Assembly: GCA_030272585.1 (NCBI GenBank)
Contig: BSYQ01000016.1
Location: forward strand, 744,001-808,000
Source: Bryopsis sp. KO-2023
Lineage: Eukaryota; Chlorophyta; Ulvophyceae; Bryopsidales; Bryopsidaceae
Direction of reading: 5' to 3'
Length of the DNA: 64,000 nt
A program made the translations under genes and the position numbers. The notes under the pieces were generated by a model that worked only from the letters and a program-made list of their open reading frames with translations, did not search any database and was not told where the DNA came from. Shown here piece by piece: positions 18,957 through 28,441 of this stretch (positions within the stretch are counted from its first letter, which is position 1; each line of letters starts with the position of its first letter).

Positions 18957-19382
18957 TGTTAGTCTTTTAGCGCTATACGAGGTAGTTTGGGATAGAGCCG
19001 AGGGTGGCTGACGCATGTGGGTTCGCGAGTAAGACAGATTAGACCCAGAGTTTGGGGCATGCGTCAGCGTACTACACTTAGGGGTACTTAAGAGGCCCAC
19101 TCGTTGTTTTGACATTCTTATTCACTTTACTTTGTAAGAACTCGGGATTCGTGGGATTGGTGTGTTCCCGCTTGTGTGTGTGTTTGTGTGTGTGTGTGTT
19201 AAGTGTTTGCCTGACGCAATCACTTCCCAACCCAAGTGCTCTAGTAGCGTTCACAACCGCGCTAGCTAGAGAGTTGTCTAAACCAACAAACCCCACAAGT
19301 ATACTTGCGTTAGCCAGCAAGTTATCACGAATCCAATCAACACAGCCGACCACTATTGCGTCACCCACAAGCTTCACTATCA
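18957..19382 (+). repeat. Element D 5' LTR
   Basis: 426 bp, TGTTAGTC...CTATCA. It contains a GT-rich microsatellite (about 19173-19200) and 'ggggtacttaagagg' as a possible core promoter. Confidence 0.95.
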
Positions 19383-19384
19383 AT

Positions 19385-19396
19385 TGGTTTCGGAGC
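19385..19396 (+). promoter_or_regulatory. Element D primer-binding site
   Basis: TGGTTTCGGAGC two bases after the LTR. Confidence 0.8.
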
Positions 19397-19527
19397 TAGG
19401 CAAGAACTTTAAGTTCTTGAGATCGAAACTTGTGAACGTGGCGCAACAAACGTTTTTGTTTGTTTGTTTGGTAGCGAGAAACTCCAACCGTGGTTGTTGA
19501 GTACTCCCAAATAGTGGCTGAGAGACC

Positions 19528-22179
19528 ATGGCTGACCGTGAACACGCATTGGCAGTGCGCGAGCCTCAAGTTGAAGAGCCAGGGATTGAACCTGAGTTCG
19601 ATGAGGAATTGCCTGACGCACCCAATGTTGTGTACCAACAAATAAACGTCCAGAACATCCACAATGTCCAGCAAGCAGCTGTCGACATAGACATGGGAGC
19701 TGATGCGGAAGCCTTAAGAGAGGATGTGGATGCGGTCCATGACCGTGTGGACGATTTAGCCCACGGGCTAAGGGGTCACCTGCAGCAAGTTGACCAGACA
19801 CTGGGGCAGAGGCTAGCCCATGCTGAGGCCTCTGTGTCGAACCAACTGGCTGGCGCATCAGAGGTGATCGGGCAGGCGCTGGAAACACAGCACCAGCATG
19901 CGCAACAGGTTGAGGCCACACAGCATGCGGTGGTGTCGCAACAGCAGAAGCTGGATTCAGTAGCGGCTCAACATAGTCGATACGAGCAGAGGCTATTACG
20001 CCAAGATATCGACCATAGAAAAGAAAGAGCCGAGATCAGAGCTTCTGTGGATGCAATAACGAGGAGAATGGATGCCGCAGACATTCTAGCGGACTCTCGT
20101 TTTGCTGACCTAAAAGAAGCAACTGAAGCATCAGCACTTCAGTTAAAACAACTCTCCGAGTTATCCCTTGTTCAAGGGCGGAGAATTGAAGGCTTATTAG
20201 GAACTGTTGCGGATTCCAACGAAAAAGTCGAACGGACTCTAGAATTGTTTCGGGAGTCCTTGCATAAACAAGGTGCTGAGGTGAAGCGTTTGCAGAGCTC
20301 AAGAGTAGCAATTCAAAAAGATTTGATTGCCTTGGAGAGAAAGGCATCCAAGACCTGGGATCAGCAGCAAGATGCAGCTGATGTGGTTGCCTTAAGATTA
20401 TCTGGCCTGGAACGAAGCATGGAGGATGTGAGTGGCGGAAGCCAGAGTGCCCAAAGTGGAAGTGATGCTCGTGCAGTATCACCAGAGCGAGAAGAATCAA
20501 CTTCTCCTGAGCCTGAGGACTCAGCCTTTGGGATGCCGCTGCCGAAGAAATCAGTAAAGCAGTTGGCTGCGTCATGGCCGCCACTAGACCAGAGCTTTGC
20601 GGTAGGAATGGTTGGGGCAGGAACCTCAACAATACCGGCTCCTCCAGCAGTACAGGTCGAGGAGGGTGAAATTGTTGCTGCAGAAGCACCACCATGCACT
20701 GCAGTGGATAGCGCACCAGACGCTGATTTCACATTCCCTCAGTTGATACCTCCAAGTACAAGAGCTCAGCCTGGAGTACGCATCTCAGAACCCGACTCTG
20801 CCGATGGATCACGTAGACCCACACGAACTAACCCAAGAGTTCTCTCCTCAGCAGAAGTGTTATATCAAATTGACCTTGAGCGTGCTAAGGCACAGGTCCG
20901 AGAAGAGAAAGGAAAAGAACCCATGCAGATCCCCACACGTACTGGAAGATTGGGACTTGGGTTAAGTGCTTTGGGAGCAAGGGTAGAAAATAATCCCTTT
21001 GCTGCACTTGGTTCATATGAGTCTACTGGTGGACCCAGTCGAGTTCCTCGCATGCGAGGTAACTTTGGAGACCCTGGTGATGACGACCCAGATGATGATG
21101 GCGGTGATGATTACCGCGACAGACGAAACCGCCCACCTTCCCGCATTCCAGGTGCGCCTGATGGCGGTGGAGGTGGTGGCGGCGGTGGAGATGGTGGAGG
21201 CGGTGGACCTCCCGGTGGACCTCCTGATGGAGGTGGAGGTGGAGGTGGCGCTGGACCAGCAGGCCCAGGACCTCCTAGGCAAGGACAGTGGTTGCCTAGC
21301 ACCGTCAAGTTGCAAATGCCTCGCGCATTTAACGGAAGTGGAGAACCAAAAGCCCGTAAATGGCAAGTGCTCATGACGCGGTACTTGAGAACCTGCGGAG
21401 TGCATGAAGCACAGTGGCAATCGATTATGGCCACTAACCTTTATGGGGCTGCCTCGGATTGGTTAACGATGCAAGAGTTGAAAATTCACCGAGGTGAAAG
21501 ACCACCCTTCCGTGACTGGATGGACTTCATGGATGGCTTAGCTACAGCTTTCGAATTCTCTAGTGATCGAGATGAAGCGTGGCGTGACCTCCATAAACTC
21601 AAGCAGACTGGAACCGTGAAACAGTTCGTTAAAGAGTTTCAGCGGTTAGTCTTGAGGATTCCAGACCTCGAAGAGGATCACCAGTATTTGCTCTTCGTGG
21701 ATGGACTTAAAAGTGAAGTTCAGAAGTTAGTCGCTGCAACGGTACCTCGAGATGTCGAGGCCGCCATCATATCCGCCGAACGATTGGAAGCCCTTGGAGT
21801 TGGAACACAAGGCCAAGGAGGGCAAACCAATCAGAAAAAGAAAGGAGTCTGGCGTGGTGGAAGAAAGAAGAAAGGCCAGAATCAGGGTCAGCAGCAGCAG
21901 AACCCTACACCACCAGCCCAAGCACCACCACAAGCTGCCGCAGGAGTGCAACAGCAGCAGCAACAGCAACAAGGACGAGGAGGAGGACGTGGTGGTGGTG
22001 GACGTGGACGCGGTGGTGGGAACCGTGGAAGAGGACAAGCCAATCAGGGAAGACAGAACCCCCAGGGGGGAGGGGGATATAATTGTTATCTTTGTGGAAA
22101 GAAGGGTCACCCTGTGAGGCAATGTCCTAGATTGGAGGAGGTGAAAAACCTCCCCGATGTAAAAAAAATGTTAAACTGA
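19528..22179 (+). CDS. gag: Element D Gag with long N-terminal coiled coil
   Basis: 883 codons from the ATG at 19528 (good context, gaccATGG), about twice the length of the B and C gags. The order is an acidic N-terminus (residues 1-60), a long region with heptad-like spacing of Ala/Leu/Gln/Glu (about 60-310), a Ser/Pro-rich linker, a Gly/Pro/Asp-rich block (about 520-585), a capsid-like domain (about 590-760; ARKWQVLMTRYL, AASDWLTMQEL, VKEFQRLVLRIPD), a Q-rich and RGG-rich stretch, and one CCHC knuckle (CYLCGKKGHPVRQC). The stop is preceded by A AAA AAA at 22161-22167, a standard -1 slippery heptamer in the right phase. The coiled coil probably drives multimerisation (inference). Confidence 0.93.
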   Translation: MADREHALAVREPQVEEPGIEPEFDEELPDAPNVVYQQINVQNIHNVQQAAVDIDMGADAEALREDVDAVHDRVDDLAHGLRGHLQQVDQTLGQRLAHAEASVSNQLAGASEVIGQALETQHQHAQQVEATQHAVVSQQQKLDSVAAQHSRYEQRLLRQDIDHRKERAEIRASVDAITRRMDAADILADSRFADLKEATEASALQLKQLSELSLVQGRRIEGLLGTVADSNEKVERTLELFRESLHKQGAEVKRLQSSRVAIQKDLIALERKASKTWDQQQDAADVVALRLSGLERSMEDVSGGSQSAQSGSDARAVSPEREESTSPEPEDSAFGMPLPKKSVKQLAASWPPLDQSFAVGMVGAGTSTIPAPPAVQVEEGEIVAAEAPPCTAVDSAPDADFTFPQLIPPSTRAQPGVRISEPDSADGSRRPTRTNPRVLSSAEVLYQIDLERAKAQVREEKGKEPMQIPTRTGRLGLGLSALGARVENNPFAALGSYESTGGPSRVPRMRGNFGDPGDDDPDDDGGDDYRDRRNRPPSRIPGAPDGGGGGGGGGDGGGGGPPGGPPDGGGGGGGAGPAGPGPPRQGQWLPSTVKLQMPRAFNGSGEPKARKWQVLMTRYLRTCGVHEAQWQSIMATNLYGAASDWLTMQELKIHRGERPPFRDWMDFMDGLATAFEFSSDRDEAWRDLHKLKQTGTVKQFVKEFQRLVLRIPDLEEDHQYLLFVDGLKSEVQKLVAATVPRDVEAAIISAERLEALGVGTQGQGGQTNQKKKGVWRGGRKKKGQNQGQQQQNPTPPAQAPPQAAAGVQQQQQQQQGRGGGRGGGGRGRGGGNRGRGQANQGRQNPQGGGGYNCYLCGKKGHPVRQCPRLEEVKNLPDVKKMLN
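22161..22167 (+). promoter_or_regulatory. Element D -1 frameshift site (candidate)
   Basis: A AAA AAA in gag phase (GTA AAA AAA ATG), 9 nt before the gag stop. A -1 slip here enters the pol frame, which is open through to 26177. A second weaker candidate, G TTA AAC, lies directly before the stop. No downstream pseudoknot was examined. Confidence 0.6.
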
Positions 22180-25100
22180 CCGCCAGGCAGGAAACTGCTT
22201 CGTCTGAGCCTGGCCGACGCAAACGTCGTAAGCGAAATAGAGTTCGTAGGCGGCGTAGGAAGCATAGATCAAGAGTAGGTGCCTCGAAAAAGGTTAAAAG
22301 TACTCACAGCGGAAAACCTGAGGAGCGGACTAGTACACCGCGTGAAGAGAGAACAGAGACACTCTCCACATCTACCCAATCGGCACATGACAACTGCGAT
22401 TGGAAAAATGAACAGAAGGAAAGCACACCGGATGAGATGGACGCGCCTCATGCGTCATCTGCATCTCTTCCCTCTGTTAGTGAATCTGTGGGCTCATTGG
22501 AGTCGCAGAGTAGTCTACAGGAGTCCCTGCCTGCAGACGTAGACGATAGTGGGTCAGAAACAACCCAGCGGTCTACCACAGAGCGAGTTAATGTGTCAGA
22601 AGTTCGATCAACTTCGTCAACCAAGGGTGACACATGCCCTCTGTTAAAAATTCAAGAAGTGCCTGTGAGAGGGTACGAAGTAAAAGCACGGATCAAGACC
22701 ACGGACCTTTATGCATTCATTGATTGTGGAAGTACAGCAAACTATATCAATGATAAGGTAGCGCGTGATCTCGGGTTGTCGATTACACCAAGCTCAAAGA
22801 GAGCAATGTTGGCAAACGGAGATATTAAAGAACTGGCTGGCAGCTGTAACAACCTCCGAGTAAAGATAGGAGGGCTGAAGTGCAAAATGAAAGCGGATCT
22901 GTTCCCAGACCTTGGTTATGACCTAATATTGGGCATGCCTTGGTTGCAGAAAGAAAACCCCCGCATAGACTTTCAGCAGAATGAGATTTCAGTTTGCAAA
23001 AACAGCCAAGTGTTTCATCTCCCGTTGCGACATCCAACCCAAGAGAGTATTGAACCTGAACGAAAAGTACAGTCGATACTGCAAGAAGTGCCAGTGACTG
23101 AGTGTTCAGCTAAGAGAATGATGCGTCATCTCAAAACAGAGACAGCATTCATGGTTGTAGTGCAAGAATCTGAAGAGAAAGCTTTAGGCCAACATGAATT
23201 GCCTGACGCAATAGAGCGAACACAGCCATTCAACACTGAGGATGAGATTGGCAAACTTATTCGTTCAGACACCCCTGCCGAAATTAAAAAGGTGGTAGAA
23301 ACACACCGTGGTGTGTTCCCTCGTGATTTACCCCCAGGGATCCCTCCGAAGAGAAAAGGTCATGAGTTTAAGATAGACCTGGAGGATCCAACACCTATCC
23401 ATCGTCCAATATACAAGCTTTCACCAGCAGAGCTGGATGAAGTGAAAGCACAAGTGGACTACCTTCTGGAACAGAAGAAAATCAAACCATCCGAGTCCCC
23501 TTGGGGCGCGCCAATCCTATTTGTACCGAAAAAGGATGGAGGCTTAAGGATGTGTGTGGATTACAGGTGGATCAATAAGGTGACGGTGAAAAACCGGTAT
23601 CCTTTACCCCTGCCAGAAGAATTGATGGATAGAGTGTTCAAAGCCAAAGTGTTCTCGAAGTTAGATCTGCGATCAGGCTATTGGCAATTTCCCGTAAGGC
23701 CATCTGATACAGATAAAACAGCGTTCCGCACGAGATACGGTCACTTTGAGTTTTTGGTAGCGCCTTTTGGGCTAACCAATTGCCCAGCGCAATTCCAAAC
23801 TCTAGTGCAAGACCTACTCGCAGAGTTTTTAGATGATTTTGTTGTTGTCTTTATCGATGACATACTCATCTTCTCTGAAAACATGGAACAGCATGCCGAA
23901 CACTTAGAGAAAGTCCTGTCGCGACTAGCAGAATATCAGCTTTTTGCTAAGGCAAGTAAAAGTGAGCTGGCTGTCGCAACAGTAGACTATCTTGGCTACC
24001 GCATTAGCGGAAGTGGGTTAAAACCACAGGAACAAAAAGTGAAGGCAGTGAAGGAGTGGAAGGAACTACAGAGTGTTAGTGATGTACGTAGTTTCCTTGG
24101 AATGGTTTCATACTACAGGAAATTCATTCCCCAGTTTGCACATGTTGCTGGACCACTCCATGACTTAGTGAAAAAAGACCATCCCTGGAGATGGGGACAG
24201 GTTGAGCGTGGCGCATTCAATGAACTGAAAAAGCGTCTAAGTCAAGCTCCCGTCCTTATTTTTCCAGATGCGTCACTGCCTTACACTGTGATCACTGATG
24301 CGTCGAATGAGGCCATCGGTGCCGTGTTAACACAGGATCACGGAGAGGGGCTACAGCCAATAGCTTACCTCTCACGTAGATTCAAGCCTGCCGAGCTTAA
24401 CTATGCACCATACGACAAAGAGTTGTGTGCAATATGTTATGCGATGGTGCACTGGAGACATTATCTAGAAGGTTGTGCGGGTGGAGTAACAGTGTTCACT
24501 GACCACCAACCTCTGACGCATATTTTGTCGCAGAGGAACCTTTCTAGAACCCAAGCAAGATGGCTTGAGGCGGGGTACCTGACTTCGATCAACCCCAAGA
24601 TCTCCTATATCAAAGGCAAGGCTAATGTGTTAGCAGATGCTCTCTCCCGCAGTGTTCCTAAGCCCGTGGAAACTGCGATGAACATTTCCACTTGGCAAGT
24701 GCATCAAGCAAGCCAAGATGAGTGGAAACAAGCCCTCCAAGCTGATAACTCCTTGGTGAAGATATTGCGGAAGCTTGAGAGTGGCGAGGAAGTTGAGGGA
24801 TATTTCCTCAGAGAGGGAATACTCTGGACGGTCCCAAAGAGAGGATTAGTCGAGAAAGTGGTGGTTCCTAAAGGCCAGCGCAATAAGATTATGAAGGAGT
24901 GCCATGAGACACCTTCAGCAGGCCATACAGGACCAGTGCGAACAGGAGAAATCCTCGCGCGGCGATATTGGTGGAAGGGGTGGATGAATGAGTTGAAGGC
25001 ATTTGTGCGCGAATGCCCTGTGTGCCAACAAATAAAGGCTGACACACAGAAGCCTATGGGCTTACTTCAACCCCTGCCAATACCTGAGCGGAAGTTGGAG

Positions 25101-26177
25101 CAGATTACCACTGACTTGGTGACAGATCTACCAGCATCCAATGGGTTTAGTGCTGTAGCTGTCTTTGTCGATAGACTTACCAAGTTTGTGCATTTCGCCC
25201 CATGTACTAAAGAGATTACCGCTGCAGGATACGCCCAACTTTTTATCGAACATGTTTACCGCAACCATGGCCTACCTAAAGTGATTGTGTCTGATAGAGA
25301 CCCTCGCTTTACCAGCAAGTTCTGGCAGACGCTTTTTAAAGCTCTGGGTACAGAGATTCGTATGAGTACAGCTTACCACCCTCAGACGGATGGGCAGAGT
25401 GAGGTTACCATACGTACTCTGGAAAATTTTCTAAGGCCATATGCTGAGAGGTATCCCCATAAGTGGGTTGAGTATTTACCTACAGCAGAGTTTGCAGCAA
25501 ACAATGCAGTGAATGCGAGTATAGGGTTCGCACCTGCATACTTGATGTATGGGTACCATCCAGAAACACCAAACATTGGTGGGACGGCAACGCAATTTCA
25601 GGTGGAAGCAGTTAAGACTATGGTAGCACGGATGGCACAGGACTTAGATACCGCAAAAGCATATTACTCTAGAGCACAACACAGAATGTGTGTGAGTGCA
25701 AACAAGAAGAGGAAAGATATTGCTTTTGAGAAAGGGGATAAAGTCCTGATAAAAAGCCGTTTTATTCCGTTGGCTGCTTTGAACAAAGTGAGTCCCAAAC
25801 TGCGCCGTCGGTTTGTGGGTCCCTTTGAAATTGTGGAGAAAATATCAAAGGTGGCTTACAGAGTTCAACTTCCGGAAACATGGCTCATTCACCCAGTGTT
25901 TCATGTTTCTAAGTTCAAGCGTTATCACGCCTCGAGTGATAACAACAGGCAAATACAACCTCCAGAAGGAGAGTTGATTGGTAGCGAAGTAGAGTATGAG
26001 GTCGAAAATATCCTAAGGGCTAGAGGTAAACGCAATCGTGAATACCTAGTGCTGTGGAAAGGATACGATCTACTTGACGCTACTTGGGAACCTGAAGCTA
26101 ATCTGGTTAACGCACCAGATATACTTCGCGCATTTAAAGAGAAAGAAAGAAAAGAGTTGCAGAAAGGAAGAGAATAG
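22167..26177 (+). CDS. pol: Element D Pol: protease, RT, RNase H, integrase, chromodomain
   Basis: The frame is open from the slip site; the first ATG is only at 22437, which favours frameshift expression. The new N-terminus carries a strongly basic block (RRKRRKRNRVRRRRRKHR) that looks like a nuclear or nucleic-acid-binding signal. The protease motif is FIDCGSTANYI, with Cys in place of Ser/Thr after the catalytic Asp. RT has FIDDILIF in place of Y-x-D-D. RNase H TDASNEAIGAV; integrase finger HETPSAGH...CPVCQQIK, core [10 protein letters not shown] and HPQTDGQSE; chromodomain YLVLWKGYDLLDATWEP. D has ERKLEQITTDL where E and F have a Trp (RKWEQ, TKWEQ) just before the first integrase Asp. Confidence 0.95.
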   Translation, partial: NVKLTARQETASSEPGRRKRRKRNRVRRRRRKHRSRVGASKKVKSTHSGKPEERTSTPREERTETLSTSTQSAHDNCDWKNEQKESTPDEMDAPHASSASLPSVSESVGSLESQSSLQESLPADVDDSGSETTQRSTTERVNVSEVRSTSSTKGDTCPLLKIQEVPVRGYEVKARIKTTDLYAFIDCGSTANYINDKVARDLGLSITPSSKRAMLANGDIKELAGSCNNLRVKIGGLKCKMKADLFPDLGYDLILGMPWLQKENPRIDFQQNEISVCKNSQVFHLPLRHPTQESIEPERKVQSILQEVPVTECSAKRMMRHLKTETAFMVVVQESEEKALGQHELPDAIERTQPFNTEDEIGKLIRSDTPAEIKKVVETHRGVFPRDLPPGIPPKRKGHEFKIDLEDPTPIHRPIYKLSPAELDEVKAQVDYLLEQKKIKPSESPWGAPILFVPKKDGGLRMCVDYRWINKVTVKNRYPLPLPEELMDRVFKAKVFSKLDLRSGYWQFPVRPSDTDKTAFRTRYGHFEFLVAPFGLTNCPAQFQTLVQDLLAEFLDDFVVVFIDDILIFSENMEQHAEHLEKVLSRLAEYQLFAKASKSELAVATVDYLGYRISGSGLKPQEQKVKAVKEWKELQSVSDVRSFLGMVSYYRKFIPQFAHVAGPLHDLVKKDHPWRWGQVERGAFNELKKRLSQAPVLIFPDASLPYTVITDASNEAIGAVLTQDHGEGLQPIAYLSRRFKPAELNYAPYDKELCAICYAMVHWRHYLEGCAGGVTVFTDHQPLTHILSQRNLSRTQARWLEAGYLTSINPKISYIKGKANVLADALSRSVPKPVETAMNISTWQVHQASQDEWKQALQADNSLVKILRKLESGEEVEGYFLREGILWTVPKRGLVEKVVVPKGQRNKIMKECHETPSAGHTGPVRTGEILARRYWWKGWMNELKAFVRECPVCQQIKADTQKPMGLLQPLPIPERKLEQITTDLVTDLPASNGFSAVAVFVDRLTKFVHFAPCTKEITAAGYAQLFIEHVYRNHGLPKVIVSDRDPRFTSKFWQTLFKALGTEIRMSTAYHPQTDGQSEVTIRTLENFLRPYAERYPHKWVEYLPTAEFAANNAVNASIGFAPAYLMYGYHPETPNIGGTATQFQVEAVKTMVARMAQDLDTAKAYYSRAQHRMCVSANKKRKDIAFEKGDKVLIKSRFIPLAALNKVSPKLRRRFVGPFEIVEKISKVAYRVQLPETWLIHPVFHVSKFKRYHASSDNNRQIQPPEGELIGSEVEYEVENILRARGKRNREYLVLWKGYDLLDATWEPEANLVNAPDILRAFKEKERKELQKGRE

Positions 26178-26626
26178 GGAAGCAGAGTGTTTGATGGCTA
26201 AGGTGGAACTCCTTATTGCAAGGGGGCGCGAAAAAGGATACCTTAGGAAAACTCTGTCGACTTCCAAACCAACTCTTTAACTTTAATGCGTTAGGTGCCT
26301 AAGTTATTTGGCTGGCGCAGTAAGTGTAGCTTCAGTAGTACTTTAGAAACCGGGCAAACGATGTCACATTCGAGATAGTGTGGTTGTTCCGAGAAAACCC
26401 CTATCAAGTGACGTGTTGAGGTGGTCTTGACGAGACTCCAACCGAGCGAAACGTTGGTGTCTCACCCCAATAACCCAACGAGGAAAGTGTACGAGTCACC
26501 CAGCCTTATAAGCGCAGCCCTCGAACCATTTTGCCCTAGTGTTTGTGTAAACGGAGCGAGCTCCTGAGTGAAAAAGAGTCTAAAGACGCACAAACCGTTG
26601 TTATTTCTTTCTTTCCGACAAACATA
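26178..26626 (+). other. Element D pol-ORF3 spacer with possible promoter
   Basis: 449 bp without coding potential, nearly the same in element E (45266-45715). It contains the TATA-like box listed at 26507 and is far longer than the 57-bp spacer of element B, so ORF3 is unlikely to be read by simple coupling to pol termination. Confidence 0.7.
26507..26512 (+). promoter_or_regulatory. Possible internal TATA box for element D ORF3
   Basis: tataag, 120 bp upstream of the ORF3 ATG. Element E has the same box 121 bp upstream and the more distant element F has tataaac 118 bp upstream. The similar spacing suggests a dedicated transcript; no expression data are available here. Confidence 0.45.
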
Positions 26627-28441
26627 ATGGCTGCCGACACACCCGCCGCAATTATTGCGAGGTTGGAAGCGGAGGTAGCTCAAAAAGAGGAGGAGCTGCA
26701 GCACTTTACGTCAACCGCAGAGGAAGTGCTGCAGAACAATGAGGCCTTAACCCGGCAGCTCGCAGAGTTGAGTGACCGGACGAAAGCAGCTGAGGCTGCG
26801 AAGGAGGCAGCGGAGAAAGCCAAGGAAAAGGCGGAGGCGGAAAAGAAAGAAGCGGAGGACAAGACTAAGGTCTTGGAAGAAAAATTGGAAGCCATGAAGC
26901 TGAAGAAGCAGCGGTTCCAATCTCACATGATGGCTAACCATCGTGAGAATGACCTCCGCAAGCAAGCTCTCGGGGGAATGGTGGATCGATTTACCGCGGT
27001 AGAGGAAACGCTGCAGCGAGCTGTAGCAACCGCGTGGAGTGCAGCAGCCAACAACCTTGAGAAGGAATTGGCAGAACAAGAGCTGCAGATCGATTTGCTG
27101 GGAGAGTCCCTCAGAGACGGCTCTGAAAAACTTCAAGTGCAGAGCGAAACAACGGACAAGATGCTGCGTTTGAACCCGCCGGTACCAGCACCACGGGTAC
27201 GCGAAGAACTGGATCGCCAAGTCCAAGTTCTGTTGTCAAACGCAACACTTGATCTGGAACCGTCCAAGGACGATGATGCGGGAGGCTCAAGCAAGGGCAA
27301 GGGGAAAGGGAAAAACAAACGCCCAAGCTCGCCGTGTAGGGATGAAGATCCACACGGAAAGAGAAGGCGAGAGGACGGTGACGATGAAGGTGGTGAGCCA
27401 CCGAGGGATCGTATGCCTGGAGATGCAGCAAGAGCCAACTTGTTACTCAAGTTAAAGGCTGCCGCATTAAAGACTCCAGCACCCTCACAACCAGCGCCAA
27501 CAGTTCAGACTCCCGGAGATGAGGCTACCGCAATAGCACCGGGGGAGGACTTATTCGACATGAGAGAGGAGGAGCTTTTGGACTTGGATTTTCACGAAGA
27601 AATTGACTTCGGCAGTCCACCTCCTAGGCTCGAAGGTCCTAGTTCTGAACTGGAGGACGGGGAAATAAGGAATGATGAAGGGCCAAGCCAGGTGACAGAG
27701 GTTCAGCGTGCGGTCCATCCACCGTTGGAGTTAGCTCCAACAGAAGCAGCACTTCGGGCTTTCCGAGAAAAGGTTAAGCTCAGAAGACTAAAGGCGGCTG
27801 CTCAGGACAAAGTGGATGCTGCACCCAGCGAAGTGAACCTGTCACGAGAGGATATCGAGGAGGCTTGCAACCCCATCACTGCGTCAGAGAAATGGCCGAA
27901 GGTCCAATATACGAACCCCAGGGACCGAGCCTTGCAAAATTACCGCGGCAACCGGCACTTTCACGAGTTGCCCATGTGCATTTGGTGCGGGAGAAGCCCA
28001 ATGCAAGCAAGTGCTCAGCGGCTGACGCAGAAGAAGTATTCCGTCCTTCCTTGTGGGTATCACCTTGTGTGTGATGCTCACTGGTTGGCATACTCGATGC
28101 TGGGGCGCATCGTCACGGCGGTCCAAAAAGTCGCGGAAGTGGACAACAAGTCCATCGCCACCGTCTCCCCATTCTCTCTACCTGCCCATATGTTGAAGCT
28201 GACACGCTCGACGTTCGAAGAAATCCCTCCGTTCCCGGCTGAGCACGAGAAGTTGCCACACTGCAACATGTGTGTGAAGCGGCAGCTCAAGGTGTCCGGC
28301 ATCACAAGGGATCTGCCATTCCTTAAGTCCAAGAGGGTGGCTGCCGCATTTGATCCCTGTATCCGGTATCGTGCAGTGCAGCAAGCGCATGCGCAGGAGC
28401 AGCGTGCTATTCAGCAAGCGCAAGCGCAGGAACAGAGTTAA
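26627..28441 (+). CDS. Element D ORF3: coiled coil plus RING-like Cys/His cluster
   Basis: 604 codons from the ATG at 26627 (MAADTPAAIIARLEAEV). Residues about 8-125 are a strong coiled coil (Ala/Glu/Lys/Leu, for example EEELQHFTSTAEEVLQNNEAL). A second helical stretch, a basic segment (KGKGKGKNKRP), and a Pro/acid-rich middle follow. The Cys/His cluster starts near residue 450: CIWCG, LPCGYHLVCDAHW, then HCNMC near 545. This is the same layout as in A, B and C but with longer inserts. The C-terminus is a Gln/Ala/Glu repeat (QQAHAQEQ). Function is unknown. Position resembles env in retroviruses, but there is no signal peptide or membrane segment, so it is not an envelope protein. Confidence 0.75.
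   Translation: MAADTPAAIIARLEAEVAQKEEELQHFTSTAEEVLQNNEALTRQLAELSDRTKAAEAAKEAAEKAKEKAEAEKKEAEDKTKVLEEKLEAMKLKKQRFQSHMMANHRENDLRKQALGGMVDRFTAVEETLQRAVATAWSAAANNLEKELAEQELQIDLLGESLRDGSEKLQVQSETTDKMLRLNPPVPAPRVREELDRQVQVLLSNATLDLEPSKDDDAGGSSKGKGKGKNKRPSSPCRDEDPHGKRRREDGDDEGGEPPRDRMPGDAARANLLLKLKAAALKTPAPSQPAPTVQTPGDEATAIAPGEDLFDMREEELLDLDFHEEIDFGSPPPRLEGPSSELEDGEIRNDEGPSQVTEVQRAVHPPLELAPTEAALRAFREKVKLRRLKAAAQDKVDAAPSEVNLSREDIEEACNPITASEKWPKVQYTNPRDRALQNYRGNRHFHELPMCIWCGRSPMQASAQRLTQKKYSVLPCGYHLVCDAHWLAYSMLGRIVTAVQKVAEVDNKSIATVSPFSLPAHMLKLTRSTFEEIPPFPAEHEKLPHCNMCVKRQLKVSGITRDLPFLKSKRVAAAFDPCIRYRAVQQAHAQEQRAIQQAQAQEQS

Noticed and set aside
20036-20716. Long minus-strand ORFs opposite gag, pol and ORF3 (for example 226 codons here)
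   Set aside because: They are antisense shadows of strongly constrained plus-strand genes; none has a domain and all lie fully inside real genes.
26627-28441. ORF3 as an envelope (env-like) gene
   Set aside because: Position fits, but there is no signal peptide or membrane segment; composition is coiled coil, charged linker and zinc cluster.
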